Below, in pieces: positions 1-6,467 of a stretch of 7,975 nucleotides of DNA. The position numbers and the translations under genes are program-made. Within the stretch, counting starts at the first letter, position 1. Each line of letters opens with the position of its first letter. The stretch covers positions 1 through 7,975 of the forward strand of contig CALJJF010000058.1 in assembly GCA_937973935.1 (NCBI GenBank), in the 5' to 3' direction. The notes beneath the pieces were generated by a model that did no database searches, had not been told where the DNA came from, and saw only the letters and a program-made list of their open reading frames with translations. The stretch comes from MKRK01 sp001896915. GTDB taxonomy: Bacteria > Bacillota > Clostridia > Oscillospirales > Acutalibacteraceae.

Positions 1-829
1 CCAGATCCACATAGTAAATATCGTTAAAATCGCTTTCGGCATCAAGATCACCATGAACGGTAGGAGCAATGGCAACGCCCGGTATTTTATCGTCCGGTTC
101 CATCTGAGGCAAGGTGGTGATGACCAGCGGAGTGCTTGCTTCGGACTCTCCCGAGGCATTAACGGATTTTACTGTAAAGGAGTATTCCGTGTCCGGCGTC
201 AGACCTGTGACAAAATAATAAGTATCCGTGATGGGTGCGGGCGTTAATTTTGTTGTCCCGGAGTATATGAGATAACCGGTGGCATTGTTTACAGAATCCC
301 ATGCAAAACTTGCAATGGTATCTAATATAACATTCTCATACAGGCCGGCAGGGGGGAACAATACATTTGTTCCTACGCTTTCATAGGTTAATGTGTAGCT
401 GCCCGAGCCGGCGCTTGCATAAACACAAATATAATATTGTCCGGCTTCTGCGACTGTATATTGGATCAATTCATCTGACTCCATACCCCATGATCCTGTT
501 AAGCCTTGTGCCTCTACCGTAGTCGCATTCGGTCCAAATAACCATATATCAAAATCCGTATCCACCGGACCGGTTAAGGTGAATTTCACGCTCTGATTGG
601 CTGTCAACGTGATGTGATATACATCATAACAATCGGAAATTTCATTCACTGTTCCTGTGTTGGTTGCCAAAAGAGCCACACCGGTTTTTTCATCGTCGGG
701 CCCCGCCGCATTTGACGCCTGTAGCTTGTTTTTTGTCTTCGTGGCTGCCAACGCCGGGGAAAATATTAAGGTACTCATAAGAACTGCAAGAATAACGGAA
801 AACGCGATAACTTTTTTAAACTTCTTCAT
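1..829 (-). CDS. Secreted PPC/FN3 multidomain protein, N-terminal part (3' end outside window)
   Basis: The frame is open for 276 codons from ATG (827-829) to the left edge, so only the N-terminal part is present. A perfect AGGAGG (839-844) lies 9 nt before the ATG, which fixes the start. Residues 1-28 form a signal peptide: Lys-rich start, hydrophobic core, cleavage likely after SPALA. Residues about 50-150 resemble a bacterial pre-peptidase C-terminal (PPC) domain, with the DVYHITL, TDFDIWLFGP and GQYYICVYA-GSGSYTLTYE strands. Residues about 157-239 form a fibronectin type III domain (ASFAWDSVNNATGYLIY, GLTPDTEYSFTVKSVN). A second PPC domain begins at about 244 (PDDKIPG, DFNDIYYVDL). In known proteins such domains accompany secreted peptidases or cell-surface proteins, usually as binding or folding modules. 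No catalytic domain is visible here, so the activity is unknown. It is transcribed alone from a promoter at about 920-948. Confident as a secreted domain protein, not as an enzyme. Confidence 0.9.
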   Translation of the reverse strand, partial: MKKFKKVIAFSVILAVLMSTLIFSPALAATKTKNKLQASNAAGPDDEKTGVALLATNTGTVNEISDCYDVYHITLTANQSVKFTLTGPVDTDFDIWLFGPNATTVEAQGLTGSWGMESDELIQYTVAEAGQYYICVYASAGSGSYTLTYESVGTNVLFPPAGLYENVILDTIASFAWDSVNNATGYLIYSGTTKLTPAPITDTYYFVTGLTPDTEYSFTVKSVNASGESEASTPLVITTLPQMEPDDKIPGVAIAPTVHGDLDAESDFNDIYYVDL

Positions 830-919
830 CAATGATTGCCTCCTAGACCTTCTATGTATTTGTTTCATGTCAATTATGTGCACACCCCATTCACATACAA
901 TTTACATTATAACACAAAA

Positions 920-948
920 ATTATAACACATTATTCCAATTTGTACAA
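920..948 (-). promoter_or_regulatory. SigA-type promoter for the secreted PPC/FN3 protein
   Basis: Read on the minus strand, TTGTAC (943-948) and a perfect TATAAT (920-925) are separated by exactly 17 nt. The predicted transcript start is near 913, which gives a leader of about 85 nt before the ATG at 829. A second TATAAT (906-911) lacks a matching -35 at the right distance. The prediction rests on consensus matching only. Confidence 0.6.
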
Positions 949-1068
949 CTATAATTTACAGCATATATTTCATTGATTGTCACTAAACTTTTCCTGTAAA
1001 TCGGTTGGCTCGTGCTTTGCCCAGAACGATGATTGTTCTGTCGTTCTTTCTGTTCTTATTCCCATAAT

Positions 1069-1106
1069 GGCAAAAGCACCATCCGTCTCCGGATAGTGCT
1101 TTTGCC
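1069..1106 (-). other. Strong hairpin just after the ATPase stop codon, without U-tract on the gene strand
   Basis: GGCAAAAGCAC (1069-1079) pairs perfectly with GTGCTTTTGCC (1096-1106). After a single C/A mismatch, ATCCG (1081-1085) pairs with CGGAT (1090-1094) around a TCTC loop. It starts 3 nt past the ATPase stop and is the natural 3' end of that operon. On the minus strand the next bases are ATTATGGG, so it is not a textbook intrinsic terminator. A T-run (1113-1118) exists only in the plus direction. It may act as a mRNA-stabilising 3' hairpin or as a terminator for antisense transcription. Confidence 0.6.
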
Positions 1107-1109
1107 AGA

Positions 1110-1781
1110 CTATTTTTTATTAGGAGTGGTGTTTTTGATTGTGGTGAGCTGATAGACAAAGTCAGCACTTTCTGCCACAGAAGGGGAATGGGTTACGATA
1201 ATGACACACTTATCTTCCTCATAGGCCAGTTTTTTGAAGATTTCCATTACCTCGTTTTGGGTTTCCACGTCCAGGTTGCCTGTGGGTTCATCCGCCAGGA
1301 TGATATCGGGATGATAGGACAGTGCTCTTGCAATGGCGACCCTTTGCTGCTCGCCGCCTGATAGCTTGAGCACTCTTCTTTTCGCCTTTGTTTCGTCAAG
1401 GTCCACCTTGGCCAGCATGGAATTTGCTGTTTCCTTTTTCTTGCTCTCTTTATACCCTGCCACGTCCATGGACAGAACCACGTTTTCTGTTGCTGTCAGG
1501 TTGGGCAGAAGATTGAAGCTTTGGAAGATTACTCCCACATAGCGACTTCTGTATTTGAACCGGTCAATTTTACTGATATCCTTATCCTCATGCCATATCT
1601 TTCCCTCCGAGGGCTTTGTCAGTCCCGACAGCAGGGACAAAAGAGTGGTCTTTCCGGCTCCGGATTTACCCACAATGGCATACAGTTTGCCTTTTTCGAA
1701 TTCATAATTCACGCCGGAGAGTACCTTCGTTCTGCCGCCGTCATAGGAATAGCCCATGTTTTCCAGTTTTAATATACTCAT
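1110..1781 (-). CDS. ABC transporter ATP-binding protein (MacB/LolD-type)
   Basis: This 223-residue cytoplasmic ATPase powers the FtsX-type permease encoded directly upstream. All nucleotide-binding motifs are intact: Walker A GKSGAGKTT (38-46), Q-loop Gln87 in VIFQSFN, signature LSGGEQQR (140-147), Walker B IILADEP with catalytic Glu165, D-loop NLD (169-171) and switch His198. The sequence around the Q-loop (SFNLLPNLTATENV) and ADEPTGNLD are typical of the MacB/LolD/BceA group that exports peptides, lipoproteins or antibiotics, and length matches that family. The gene follows the permease stop by 14 nt. GGGAGG (1790-1795) lies 8 nt before the ATG, so the two genes are co-transcribed. The C-terminal tail (TTIKNTTPNKK) is short, with no extra domain. 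Substrate cannot be read from the sequence. The linked two-component system suggests an inducible export or envelope-stress function (inference). Confidence 0.95.
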   Translation of the reverse strand: MSILKLENMGYSYDGGRTKVLSGVNYEFEKGKLYAIVGKSGAGKTTLLSLLSGLTKPSEGKIWHEDKDISKIDRFKYRSRYVGVIFQSFNLLPNLTATENVVLSMDVAGYKESKKKETANSMLAKVDLDETKAKRRVLKLSGGEQQRVAIARALSYHPDIILADEPTGNLDVETQNEVMEIFKKLAYEEDKCVIIVTHSPSVAESADFVYQLTTIKNTTPNKK

Positions 1782-1795
1782 TGTTGTATCCTCCC

Positions 1796-3352
1796 TTAGG
1801 TTCTGTTTGACAGGATTTTGAGCGGTTCATAACGGAGTACGAACACCACACCTGCCAAGCTTGAAAAAACGGTCAATAAAACGCCTATGCCCATCAGCTG
1901 TGAGATAACCGACAAATCGATGGTTGCGTTGATATTGTCAATATAACTGGCGTTTGCTGTGTTTCGACCCGGAAACTGCATGGCTCTCATTCCCGTGCCC
2001 TGCTCTCCCGGTCTCCCGAAATTTTGCTGACGCTGTTCAGACTGTTCCTTTTGTGCCGAGACCTGGGCGGACAGGAGCGTGTTTGCCGTCGGCACGGATA
2101 TAACGGCGCCCGCTGCGGTTCCGATGACAATTGCCATGAGAGTAACCGCAAACAGCTCTGTTACAAACTGCAGCGCCACCTTACCCCGTTTCATTCCGAT
2201 GGCGGTTAGTACGCCGACTTCATATTTTCTTTCACGAATGTTAAAAATATTAAAGGCGATCAAAATGATTCCGCCGATACCAAGCACCACAAAAAAGAAA
2301 TAAGTGGCAAACTTGCTGAGGTTTTTCAGCGGCACCAGACTTTGTTCATAGCTGGTTACATCGCCGGAGCTGACAGAGTAATATTCTGCCAAGCCCAGTG
2401 CGGTTACTTGTGTTTTGAAGGTTTCAAGGCTTGCCGCATCCGGCAGTACATAAGTAGCGGAAACGCGGCTTGTCAGAGCTGTTGTGCTGGTTCTGCCTGT
2501 ATCCTCGTCGGTAGAAGTGGTTGCAACCTTCGTGGAATTGTCCAAAACCGTTTTCAGTGCCGCATAGCTAGTATAGATCTGATTAGCGGGATCACTGGAC
2601 GTAAAAAATCTGGGCTGGTTGTTACTTTCGGATTCGGTGCTTGTGTTTTCATAAATTCCTTTGACCGTGAATTTATAGGTTTCTGTTTCCACATTGGGGT
2701 TTTCAAAAGTAATCACACTGCCGACCTTTAAGCTGTTCAGTGTGGCAAGCTCCTGGGAGATCAAACAAACCATTTCGGTTGTGCCGTCGTCAAAAACTGC
2801 ACCGGATGTAATTTTTGAGGTTCCGTTGATAAAGGACGTCATGGCAACAGAGGAGCTGTAGCCCAGTATGGTAAAGTCGCCTTGGTTTCCCATGCCTCCC
2901 ATGCCTCCTCCGGGTCCGCCTCCGCCTCCTTCTCTTTGGTTGTTGCTTTGGGTGCTTTCTGTTTCGTCTGTTGAATTTCCGGTGGTATCCACAGGCTCAA
3001 GGGTTCCGTTTGCATTGATCGAGCTTGAGAGGGTATAATAAAAATCCTTGACCGCTGCTGCTTTTGAATACTTGGTCAGATCGTCAACCGATAAATCCTC
3101 ATATTGCTGCATGACCTCACGCATGTCACTGCCGTCTGACTGGGCTTTTTCCATCAGTGCCTGACGGTCAAGCGAAATCTGTGCGGTGATATTCAGGTTT
3201 TCCAGCCCTTCTTTTTCTGCTTTTTGAGCAGAATTTCTGATGGACAGTGCGACGCTGCTGGAAATTGCAATTGCCACCACGATGATACCGATTAAAATAT
3301 TACGTCCGGCCGATCTGGTGATGTTTCGTAATGCGTTTTTTAAGATATACAT
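1796..3352 (-). CDS. ABC transporter permease, FtsX/MacB type with Gly/Met-rich external segment
   Basis: A 518-residue membrane subunit partnered with the downstream ATPase. Predicted topology is MacB-like: TM1 about 18-38, a large external domain about 39-347, then TM2 about 348-371, TM3 about 397-420 and TM4 about 482-506. The cytoplasmic stretch after TM2 (NIRERKYEVGVLTAIGMKRG, 371-390) is the conserved FtsX-family coupling region, and the C-terminus ends with the usual EPLKIL. Two external stretches are unusual: EGGGGGPGGGMGGMGNQG at 141-158, after a Ser/Thr/Asn/Gln-rich linker, and a Gln/Arg/Met-rich loop at about 430-462 between TM3 and TM4. No membrane-fusion (HlyD-type) partner gene lies in this operon, unlike B. 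subtilis YknXYZ. The start is supported by AAGGAG (3361-3366) 8 nt before the ATG. Expression probably comes from the promoter at 3382-3436. Substrate unknown; an exporter of peptides or toxic compounds is the likeliest role (inference). Confidence 0.93.
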   Translation of the reverse strand: MYILKNALRNITRSAGRNILIGIIVVAIAISSSVALSIRNSAQKAEKEGLENLNITAQISLDRQALMEKAQSDGSDMREVMQQYEDLSVDDLTKYSKAAAVKDFYYTLSSSINANGTLEPVDTTGNSTDETESTQSNNQREGGGGGPGGGMGGMGNQGDFTILGYSSSVAMTSFINGTSKITSGAVFDDGTTEMVCLISQELATLNSLKVGSVITFENPNVETETYKFTVKGIYENTSTESESNNQPRFFTSSDPANQIYTSYAALKTVLDNSTKVATTSTDEDTGRTSTTALTSRVSATYVLPDAASLETFKTQVTALGLAEYYSVSSGDVTSYEQSLVPLKNLSKFATYFFFVVLGIGGIILIAFNIFNIRERKYEVGVLTAIGMKRGKVALQFVTELFAVTLMAIVIGTAAGAVISVPTANTLLSAQVSAQKEQSEQRQQNFGRPGEQGTGMRAMQFPGRNTANASYIDNINATIDLSVISQLMGIGVLLTVFSSLAGVVFVLRYEPLKILSNRT

Positions 3353-3381
3353 TTTGCCAACTCCTTATTGAATATGTCACT

Positions 3382-3436
3382 ATTCTAACCCTTCAGTTTG
3401 TTGACAGAATGTTGTGAATTTGAAGATTGTGTGAAC
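3382..3436 (-). promoter_or_regulatory. Permease/ATPase promoter with putative response-regulator operator
   Basis: On the minus strand a good -10, TAGAAT (3382-3387), would start transcription near 3375, about 23 nt before the ATG. No convincing -35 lies 16-18 nt upstream (best is ATTCTG), as expected for an activator-dependent promoter. Upstream at 3415-3436 the sequence reads GTTCACACAATC followed by TTCAAATTCA. This is a direct repeat of TTCAnA at 11-bp spacing, the usual layout of OmpR/PhoB-family binding sites. The same 22-bp element occurs with 17/22 identity upstream of the response regulator gene. Confidence 0.55.
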
Positions 3437-3448
3437 TTTACGAAAACC

Positions 3449-3484
3449 AAAAAAAGAAAAGCTGACCGAAATCAGTCAGCTTTT
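3449..3484 (-). terminator. Intrinsic terminator of the regulator-kinase operon
   Basis: AAAAGCTGAC (3457-3466) and GTCAGCTTTT (3475-3484) form a perfect 10-bp stem with an 8-nt loop. On the minus strand the stem is followed by C and seven T (3449-3455). The distal arm lies inside the kinase coding region and the kinase stop codon (3472-3474) sits in the loop. This separates the two-component operon from the permease operon, which then needs its own promoter. Confidence 0.9.
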
Positions 3485-4932
3485 TGTTCTGTGGGCAGTT
3501 CAAACCAGAAGATGCTGCCTTGGCCGAGGGTGCTGTTCACCCCAAAACGGGAATTGTGCTGCACCAGAATCGATTTGACGATGGATAATCCGAGGCCGGT
3601 GCCAATCTGGGCACGCTTGTGTTTTTTGTCCGCTTTATAATATCTGTCCCAGATATCCTTCAGTTGATCCGGCGCAATTCCGTCTCCCGTATCAATGACT
3701 TCGATGCGAACTATATTTTCATTCACAGTCTGGTTCACAATGACGGATTTGTCTTTGCCGGTATAGGTAATGGCGTTGTTGACAAGGTTATAAATCACCT
3801 GCGAAATTTTCAATTCATCTGCTTTGACAGTCACTTGGTCATTGTGAATAAACTTGATGTTATATCCGTCCTGTTCTGTCAGCTTTGCATACCGCTTCAA
3901 GATATCCTGGATGCCTGCGGTCAGATCAAATACACATACATTTATTTTTTCCGTGCCGGACTGAAGCTTGGAAATATTGAGCACATCATTGACCAGCGTC
4001 GTCAGGCGGGTTGCTTCGTCAATGATAATTTGAACATTTTCTTTGGAGTTTTCCCCCGGCAGATCCCGCATCACTTCGGCATAGCCTGTGATCATGGTCA
4101 GGGGGGTGCGTAAATCATGGGAGATGTTTGCAATCAGCTCCTTGCGCAAATTATCCGTTTTGGAAAGCTCGCCGGCCGCATAATTCAGCGTACTGCCCAG
4201 CTCTGCGATTTCCTGATAACCTTTCCCGTTGAAATTAACATCATAGTTGCCTTTTCCCAGCTCTTTGGCAGAAGCATTGATCTGGATAATGGGCTTTGAT
4301 ATTTTCTTTGAAATATAAAAGGCTAGAAAAAGGGCAAGAATGAGCATAATAACGGTCACAAAAATCAATTGGATGCGAATGGTTTGCACTGTTGCATCCA
4401 CCGGGGAAATATTGGCATTCAGGATGACTGCCACTTGGGTTCCGTCCTTTTGGGTCGCCAGCGCCGCATACACAATACTATCCATCCGTCCCCGTTTGGG
4501 CATGGGGGCGAATCCCGGAAAATCATCTCTGATTTGCTGTTCATTGGTGATGCCCGATTCATTGAAGCGTTCGTAATAGGAACCGTTTCCTGATTTGGCT
4601 TCTTCAATCAGGCTTTTCAGCCCTTGCTCTGACAGCCGTCTGATGATATTGTTCGGACCCATTTCTTCATTGAACAAGCTTACCCCGTCCATATCGGTAA
4701 GGATAATACTGACATCCCCTTTTTGCGCCTGAGTTCTGGTATAGCTCTGTAAATCCTCGCTGTCAATGTTTTTTATGATATTTCCGGCGATATATTTGAT
4801 GTTATTCACCTTGATGGCCTTGTAAAAGCTTTGTAAAAAGACAACCTGAAAAAACCATAGCAGCACAAGCATAATGGCGGCAAACAGCGATATGTAGATA
4901 AACAACCGCCATTTGATGCTGATTTTATCCAT
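3472..4932 (-). CDS. Sensor histidine kinase (HAMP, HisKA, HATPase)
   Basis: An integral-membrane sensor of 486 residues from the ATG at 4932. TM1 is about 10-33, followed by an extracytoplasmic sensor region (about 34-187), TM2 (about 188-208) and a HAMP linker (about 209-258). The H-box ISHDLRTPLT has phospho-acceptor His272; HATPase motifs follow: N-box NLVNNA (Asn386), G1 DTGDG (414-418) and G2 GTGLGL (444-449). It should phosphorylate the regulator encoded just upstream. The ATG overlaps the regulator's stop by 8 nt (ATGGATAA), a translational-coupling arrangement. A TTG at 4945-4947 would add five residues and has G-rich sequence 7 nt upstream, so the start is uncertain by five codons. 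The sensor domain is of the large type, not the sensor-loop-less BceS type, so it may detect its signal directly. Ligand unknown. Confidence 0.94.
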   Translation of the reverse strand: MDKISIKWRLFIYISLFAAIMLVLLWFFQVVFLQSFYKAIKVNNIKYIAGNIIKNIDSEDLQSYTRTQAQKGDVSIILTDMDGVSLFNEEMGPNNIIRRLSEQGLKSLIEEAKSGNGSYYERFNESGITNEQQIRDDFPGFAPMPKRGRMDSIVYAALATQKDGTQVAVILNANISPVDATVQTIRIQLIFVTVIMLILALFLAFYISKKISKPIIQINASAKELGKGNYDVNFNGKGYQEIAELGSTLNYAAGELSKTDNLRKELIANISHDLRTPLTMITGYAEVMRDLPGENSKENVQIIIDEATRLTTLVNDVLNISKLQSGTEKINVCVFDLTAGIQDILKRYAKLTEQDGYNIKFIHNDQVTVKADELKISQVIYNLVNNAITYTGKDKSVIVNQTVNENIVRIEVIDTGDGIAPDQLKDIWDRYYKADKKHKRAQIGTGLGLSIVKSILVQHNSRFGVNSTLGQGSIFWFELPTEQKAD

Positions 4933-5617
4933 CTTTATCAGTTTCAAAACGATACCCCACCCCTCTTAAGGTCACAATAAATCTTGCATAATCCCCAACG
5001 CTTTTCCGAAGCAGCTTAATGTGGGTATCCAAGGTTCTGTCGTCCCCGTAATAATCATAACCCCAAACTTCCGTAATCAGATTTTCTCTCGAAAGCGCTC
5101 TGCCCTTATTTTTGACAAGATAGAAAAGCAAGTCATATTCCTTGGGCGACAACACTGCCCGCACACCCTCAATATACACCAGCCTGGCGGTAAAATCCAC
5201 CTTCAATCCCTGATGGACAAACACGTCATGATCGACGCTCTGTGCTGTCTTTTGGCTTGAGGAGCGCCGGATGATAGCATCAATGCGAAGCATCAGCTCT
5301 TTGGGGGAAAAGGGCTTGACCACATAATCGTCCGCGCCGGTTTCGAAGCCGTTTATTCTGTCATATTCCTCGCCCCGAGCAGAAAGCATGAGAATCGGAG
5401 TGTCCTTTATTTTGCGTATTTCACGGCAGGCAGAAAATCCGTCCAGCTCGGGCATCATAATGTCCAGAATGATGATATCAAAATCCTGTTCTCTGCAAAT
5501 GGCTACCGCTTCCATACCGTCCTGTGCTTGTGTAACCTCATGCCCTTCAAACACGGCATATTTTTTTACAAGCTCCCGTATTTTCTGTTCGTCATCTGCA
5601 ATCAGTATTTTATACAT
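4925..5617 (-). CDS. OmpR/PhoB-family response regulator
   Basis: A 230-residue cytoplasmic transcription factor. The receiver domain (about 1-117) has acidic Asp8/Asp9, phospho-acceptor Asp52 in LDIMMP, switch Ser79 in MLSA, and Lys101 in KPF. The C-terminal winged helix (about 132-227) has the family hallmarks: LSPKEYDLLFYLVKNKG, the recognition helix region DDRTLDTHIKLLRKSVG, and the wing VTLRGVGYRFE. It is the first gene of a two-gene operon with the kinase. The SD is only G-rich (GGGG, 5626-5629, 8 nt before ATG), suggesting modest translation. Candidate target sites for it lie upstream of its own gene and upstream of the permease gene. This supports autoregulation and control of the exporter, though it has not been shown. 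Confidence 0.95.
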   Translation of the reverse strand: MYKILIADDEQKIRELVKKYAVFEGHEVTQAQDGMEAVAICREQDFDIIILDIMMPELDGFSACREIRKIKDTPILMLSARGEEYDRINGFETGADDYVVKPFSPKELMLRIDAIIRRSSSQKTAQSVDHDVFVHQGLKVDFTARLVYIEGVRAVLSPKEYDLLFYLVKNKGRALSRENLITEVWGYDYYGDDRTLDTHIKLLRKSVGDYARFIVTLRGVGYRFETDKDG

Positions 5618-5739
5618 GGATCATACCCCGTTTCGGTTTGGAGTTTGAAATGGGCAGCCGTGGAATCCTACCGTCTTTTAATCTGTCGCAGACAAACCAA
5701 ACGTCCACTCTCCACTTTCAGAAACTCCGCTTTTTCAAT

Positions 5740-5786
5740 CGTTTACTTTATTTATTGTGCAATATCAATGTGATGACTGTATGAAC
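5740..5786 (-). promoter_or_regulatory. Putative autoregulated promoter of the response regulator
   Basis: On the minus strand 5765-5786 reads GTTCATACAGTC followed by ATCACATTGA, matching the permease operator at 17 of 22 positions. It overlaps a TTGATA (5763-5768) that could be a -35. The -10 at 17 nt spacing is poor (TAAACG, 5740-5745), so the exact start site is uncertain. The leader to the ATG would be about 115 nt. Confidence 0.4.
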
Positions 5787-5834
5787 ATCATCTGACGGGA
5801 AACAAAATTCATGCCTATTTATTTTTACCAAAAT

Positions 5835-5862
5835 AAAAAAATCTTATGTCAAAAGACATAAG
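5835..5862 (-). terminator. Intrinsic terminator with no obvious gene in front of it
   Basis: CTTATGTC (5843-5850) and GACATAAG (5855-5862) form a perfect 8-bp stem with a 4-nt loop. On the minus strand the stem is followed by A and seven T (5835-5841). It must serve a minus-strand transcript from beyond 5862. I find no convincing protein gene there, which is why a small RNA is proposed for this region. Confidence 0.8.
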
Positions 5863-5880
5863 TTCGGTTTCGTCTGTTTC

Positions 5881-5915
5881 ATCTGCCAAACCGGTATTCC
5901 GACCATTTGGCAGAT
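5881..5915. repeat. Perfect 10-bp inverted repeat with nested 3-bp stem
   Basis: ATCTGCCAAA (5881-5890) and TTTGGCAGAT (5906-5915) are perfectly complementary. Within the 15-nt centre, CGG (5892-5894) can pair with CCG (5899-5901). It can be read as an RNA hairpin on the candidate small RNA, or as an operator-like DNA palindrome. Confidence 0.7.
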
Positions 5916-6185
5916 TAACAGTATGTACATTCATTGCATTGCATCTTTGCGTTGCAAGATTAGTATATCCGTTTTAATTGCAGATATTTTGAAGTTTTTG
6001 TGAATAATAATTGAAAAGATTATGAAAAGTTTCTATCACAATACCACATGATATCAAATGATGACAAAATGAAGCCGTAAGAAATCAATGCTCATATTGA
6101 AAAAGTCAGATGTATAAACCGTTTTGACTGTTATGAATGAAACCCTTTCTGATAGCAGGCGAAAATCTAAGCTTTATTCTATTAT

Positions 6186-6262
6186 TAAGAATGACATTCT
6201 GCCTCATCTGCCGGGTCTATATCATCCATATGCAGGTGCATTGTCCCGTTATGTCATTCTTA
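6186..6262. repeat. 12-bp perfect inverted repeat enclosing smaller stems
   Basis: TAAGAATGACAT (6186-6197) and ATGTCATTCTTA (6251-6262) are exact reverse complements, 53 nt apart. Inside, CGGG (6212-6215) can pair with CCCG (6245-6248) and ATGCA (6230-6234) with TGCAT (6237-6241), giving a nested fold. There is no U-tract, so it is not a terminator. It matches no riboswitch I know, and it has no flanking direct repeats that would show a mobile element. Confidence 0.55.
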
Positions 6263-6438
6263 TCACAGAAGCCAATCCCTCCTGAAAGAAATCCGCAGCA
6301 GCATGCAAGTGATACTGAAACGAAGTAAATGGAACGCTGGCTCAGTGATGAAAATAACGCAAAATAGAATTTGGTTCGTGTGCCGCCGCTGCTGCACTTA
6401 CCCAAGGCTACATCAGTGATTCCTTATATAAAAAACAC

Positions 6439-6467
6439 TTGACAAATACATTCTATAGTCATAGAAT
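6439..6467 (+). promoter_or_regulatory. SigA promoter of the BlaI-family gene
   Basis: A perfect -35 TTGACA (6439-6444), a 17-nt spacer and a good -10 TAGAAT (6462-6467). This is the best promoter in the window. The predicted start near 6474 gives a leader of about 37 nt. Palindromic repressor sites overlap the spacer and -10 and lie just downstream of the start. Confidence 0.85.

Larger units (their letters stand above)
5835..5955 (-). ncRNA. Candidate small RNA ending at an intrinsic terminator
   Basis: Reading the minus strand, a possible -10 TATACT (5962-5967) is followed by about 120 nt with little coding potential, then two hairpins. The first pairs ATCTGCCAAA with TTTGGCAGAT (5881-5915), the second is the terminator at 5835-5862. 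A short A-rich linker (GAAACAGACGAAACCGAA) joins them. Single-stranded linkers between a body hairpin and a terminator are common in bacterial small RNAs. The -35 is poor, so the 5' end is a guess, and I recognise no known RNA family. It could instead be the 3' UTR of a lost gene. Confidence 0.3.
5863..6438. other. Intergenic region without a convincing gene
   Basis: About 575 bp lie between the orphan terminator and the blaI promoter. The stretch 5863-6130 is AT-rich and frequently stopped in all frames. It contains a TGAAAAG direct repeat at 11-bp spacing (6012-6018 and 6023-6029). From 6133 a plus-strand frame gives 50 codons (starting MNETLSDSRRKSKLYSIIKN) to a TGA at 6283. Switching frame near 6279 gives 46 more open codons to 6419. 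There is no SD before 6133 and I recognise no family, so this may be a decayed gene or chance. Other long frames here have unnatural composition and were rejected. Confidence 0.5.

Noticed and set aside
657..926. Plus-strand 89-codon frame at the start of the secreted protein
   Set aside because: It is antisense to the signal peptide and promoter of a gene with a perfect AGGAGG and clear domains.
2342..2731. Open plus-strand frame of 129 codons
   Set aside because: It is antisense to the permease external domain; Cys-rich translation is typical of shadow frames.
3619..4113. Open plus-strand frame of 164 codons
   Set aside because: It is antisense to the histidine kinase, whose motifs are complete and in frame; its product is Phe/Ile/Asn-rich with no recognisable domain and no SD.
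6012..6029. TGAAAAG direct repeat at 11-bp spacing as a regulator site
   Set aside because: The stretch is A-rich, the repeat does not match the two shared operators, and no gene start follows within reach.
6186..6262. Riboswitch or transposon end
   Set aside because: The fold matches no aptamer core I know, lies far from any downstream start codon it could control, and has no target-site duplication or transposase nearby.
6217..6405. Minus-strand 62-codon frame upstream of the candidate small RNA
   Set aside because: Low-complexity Ser/Cys/Phe composition, no SD before its ATG and no family resemblance.
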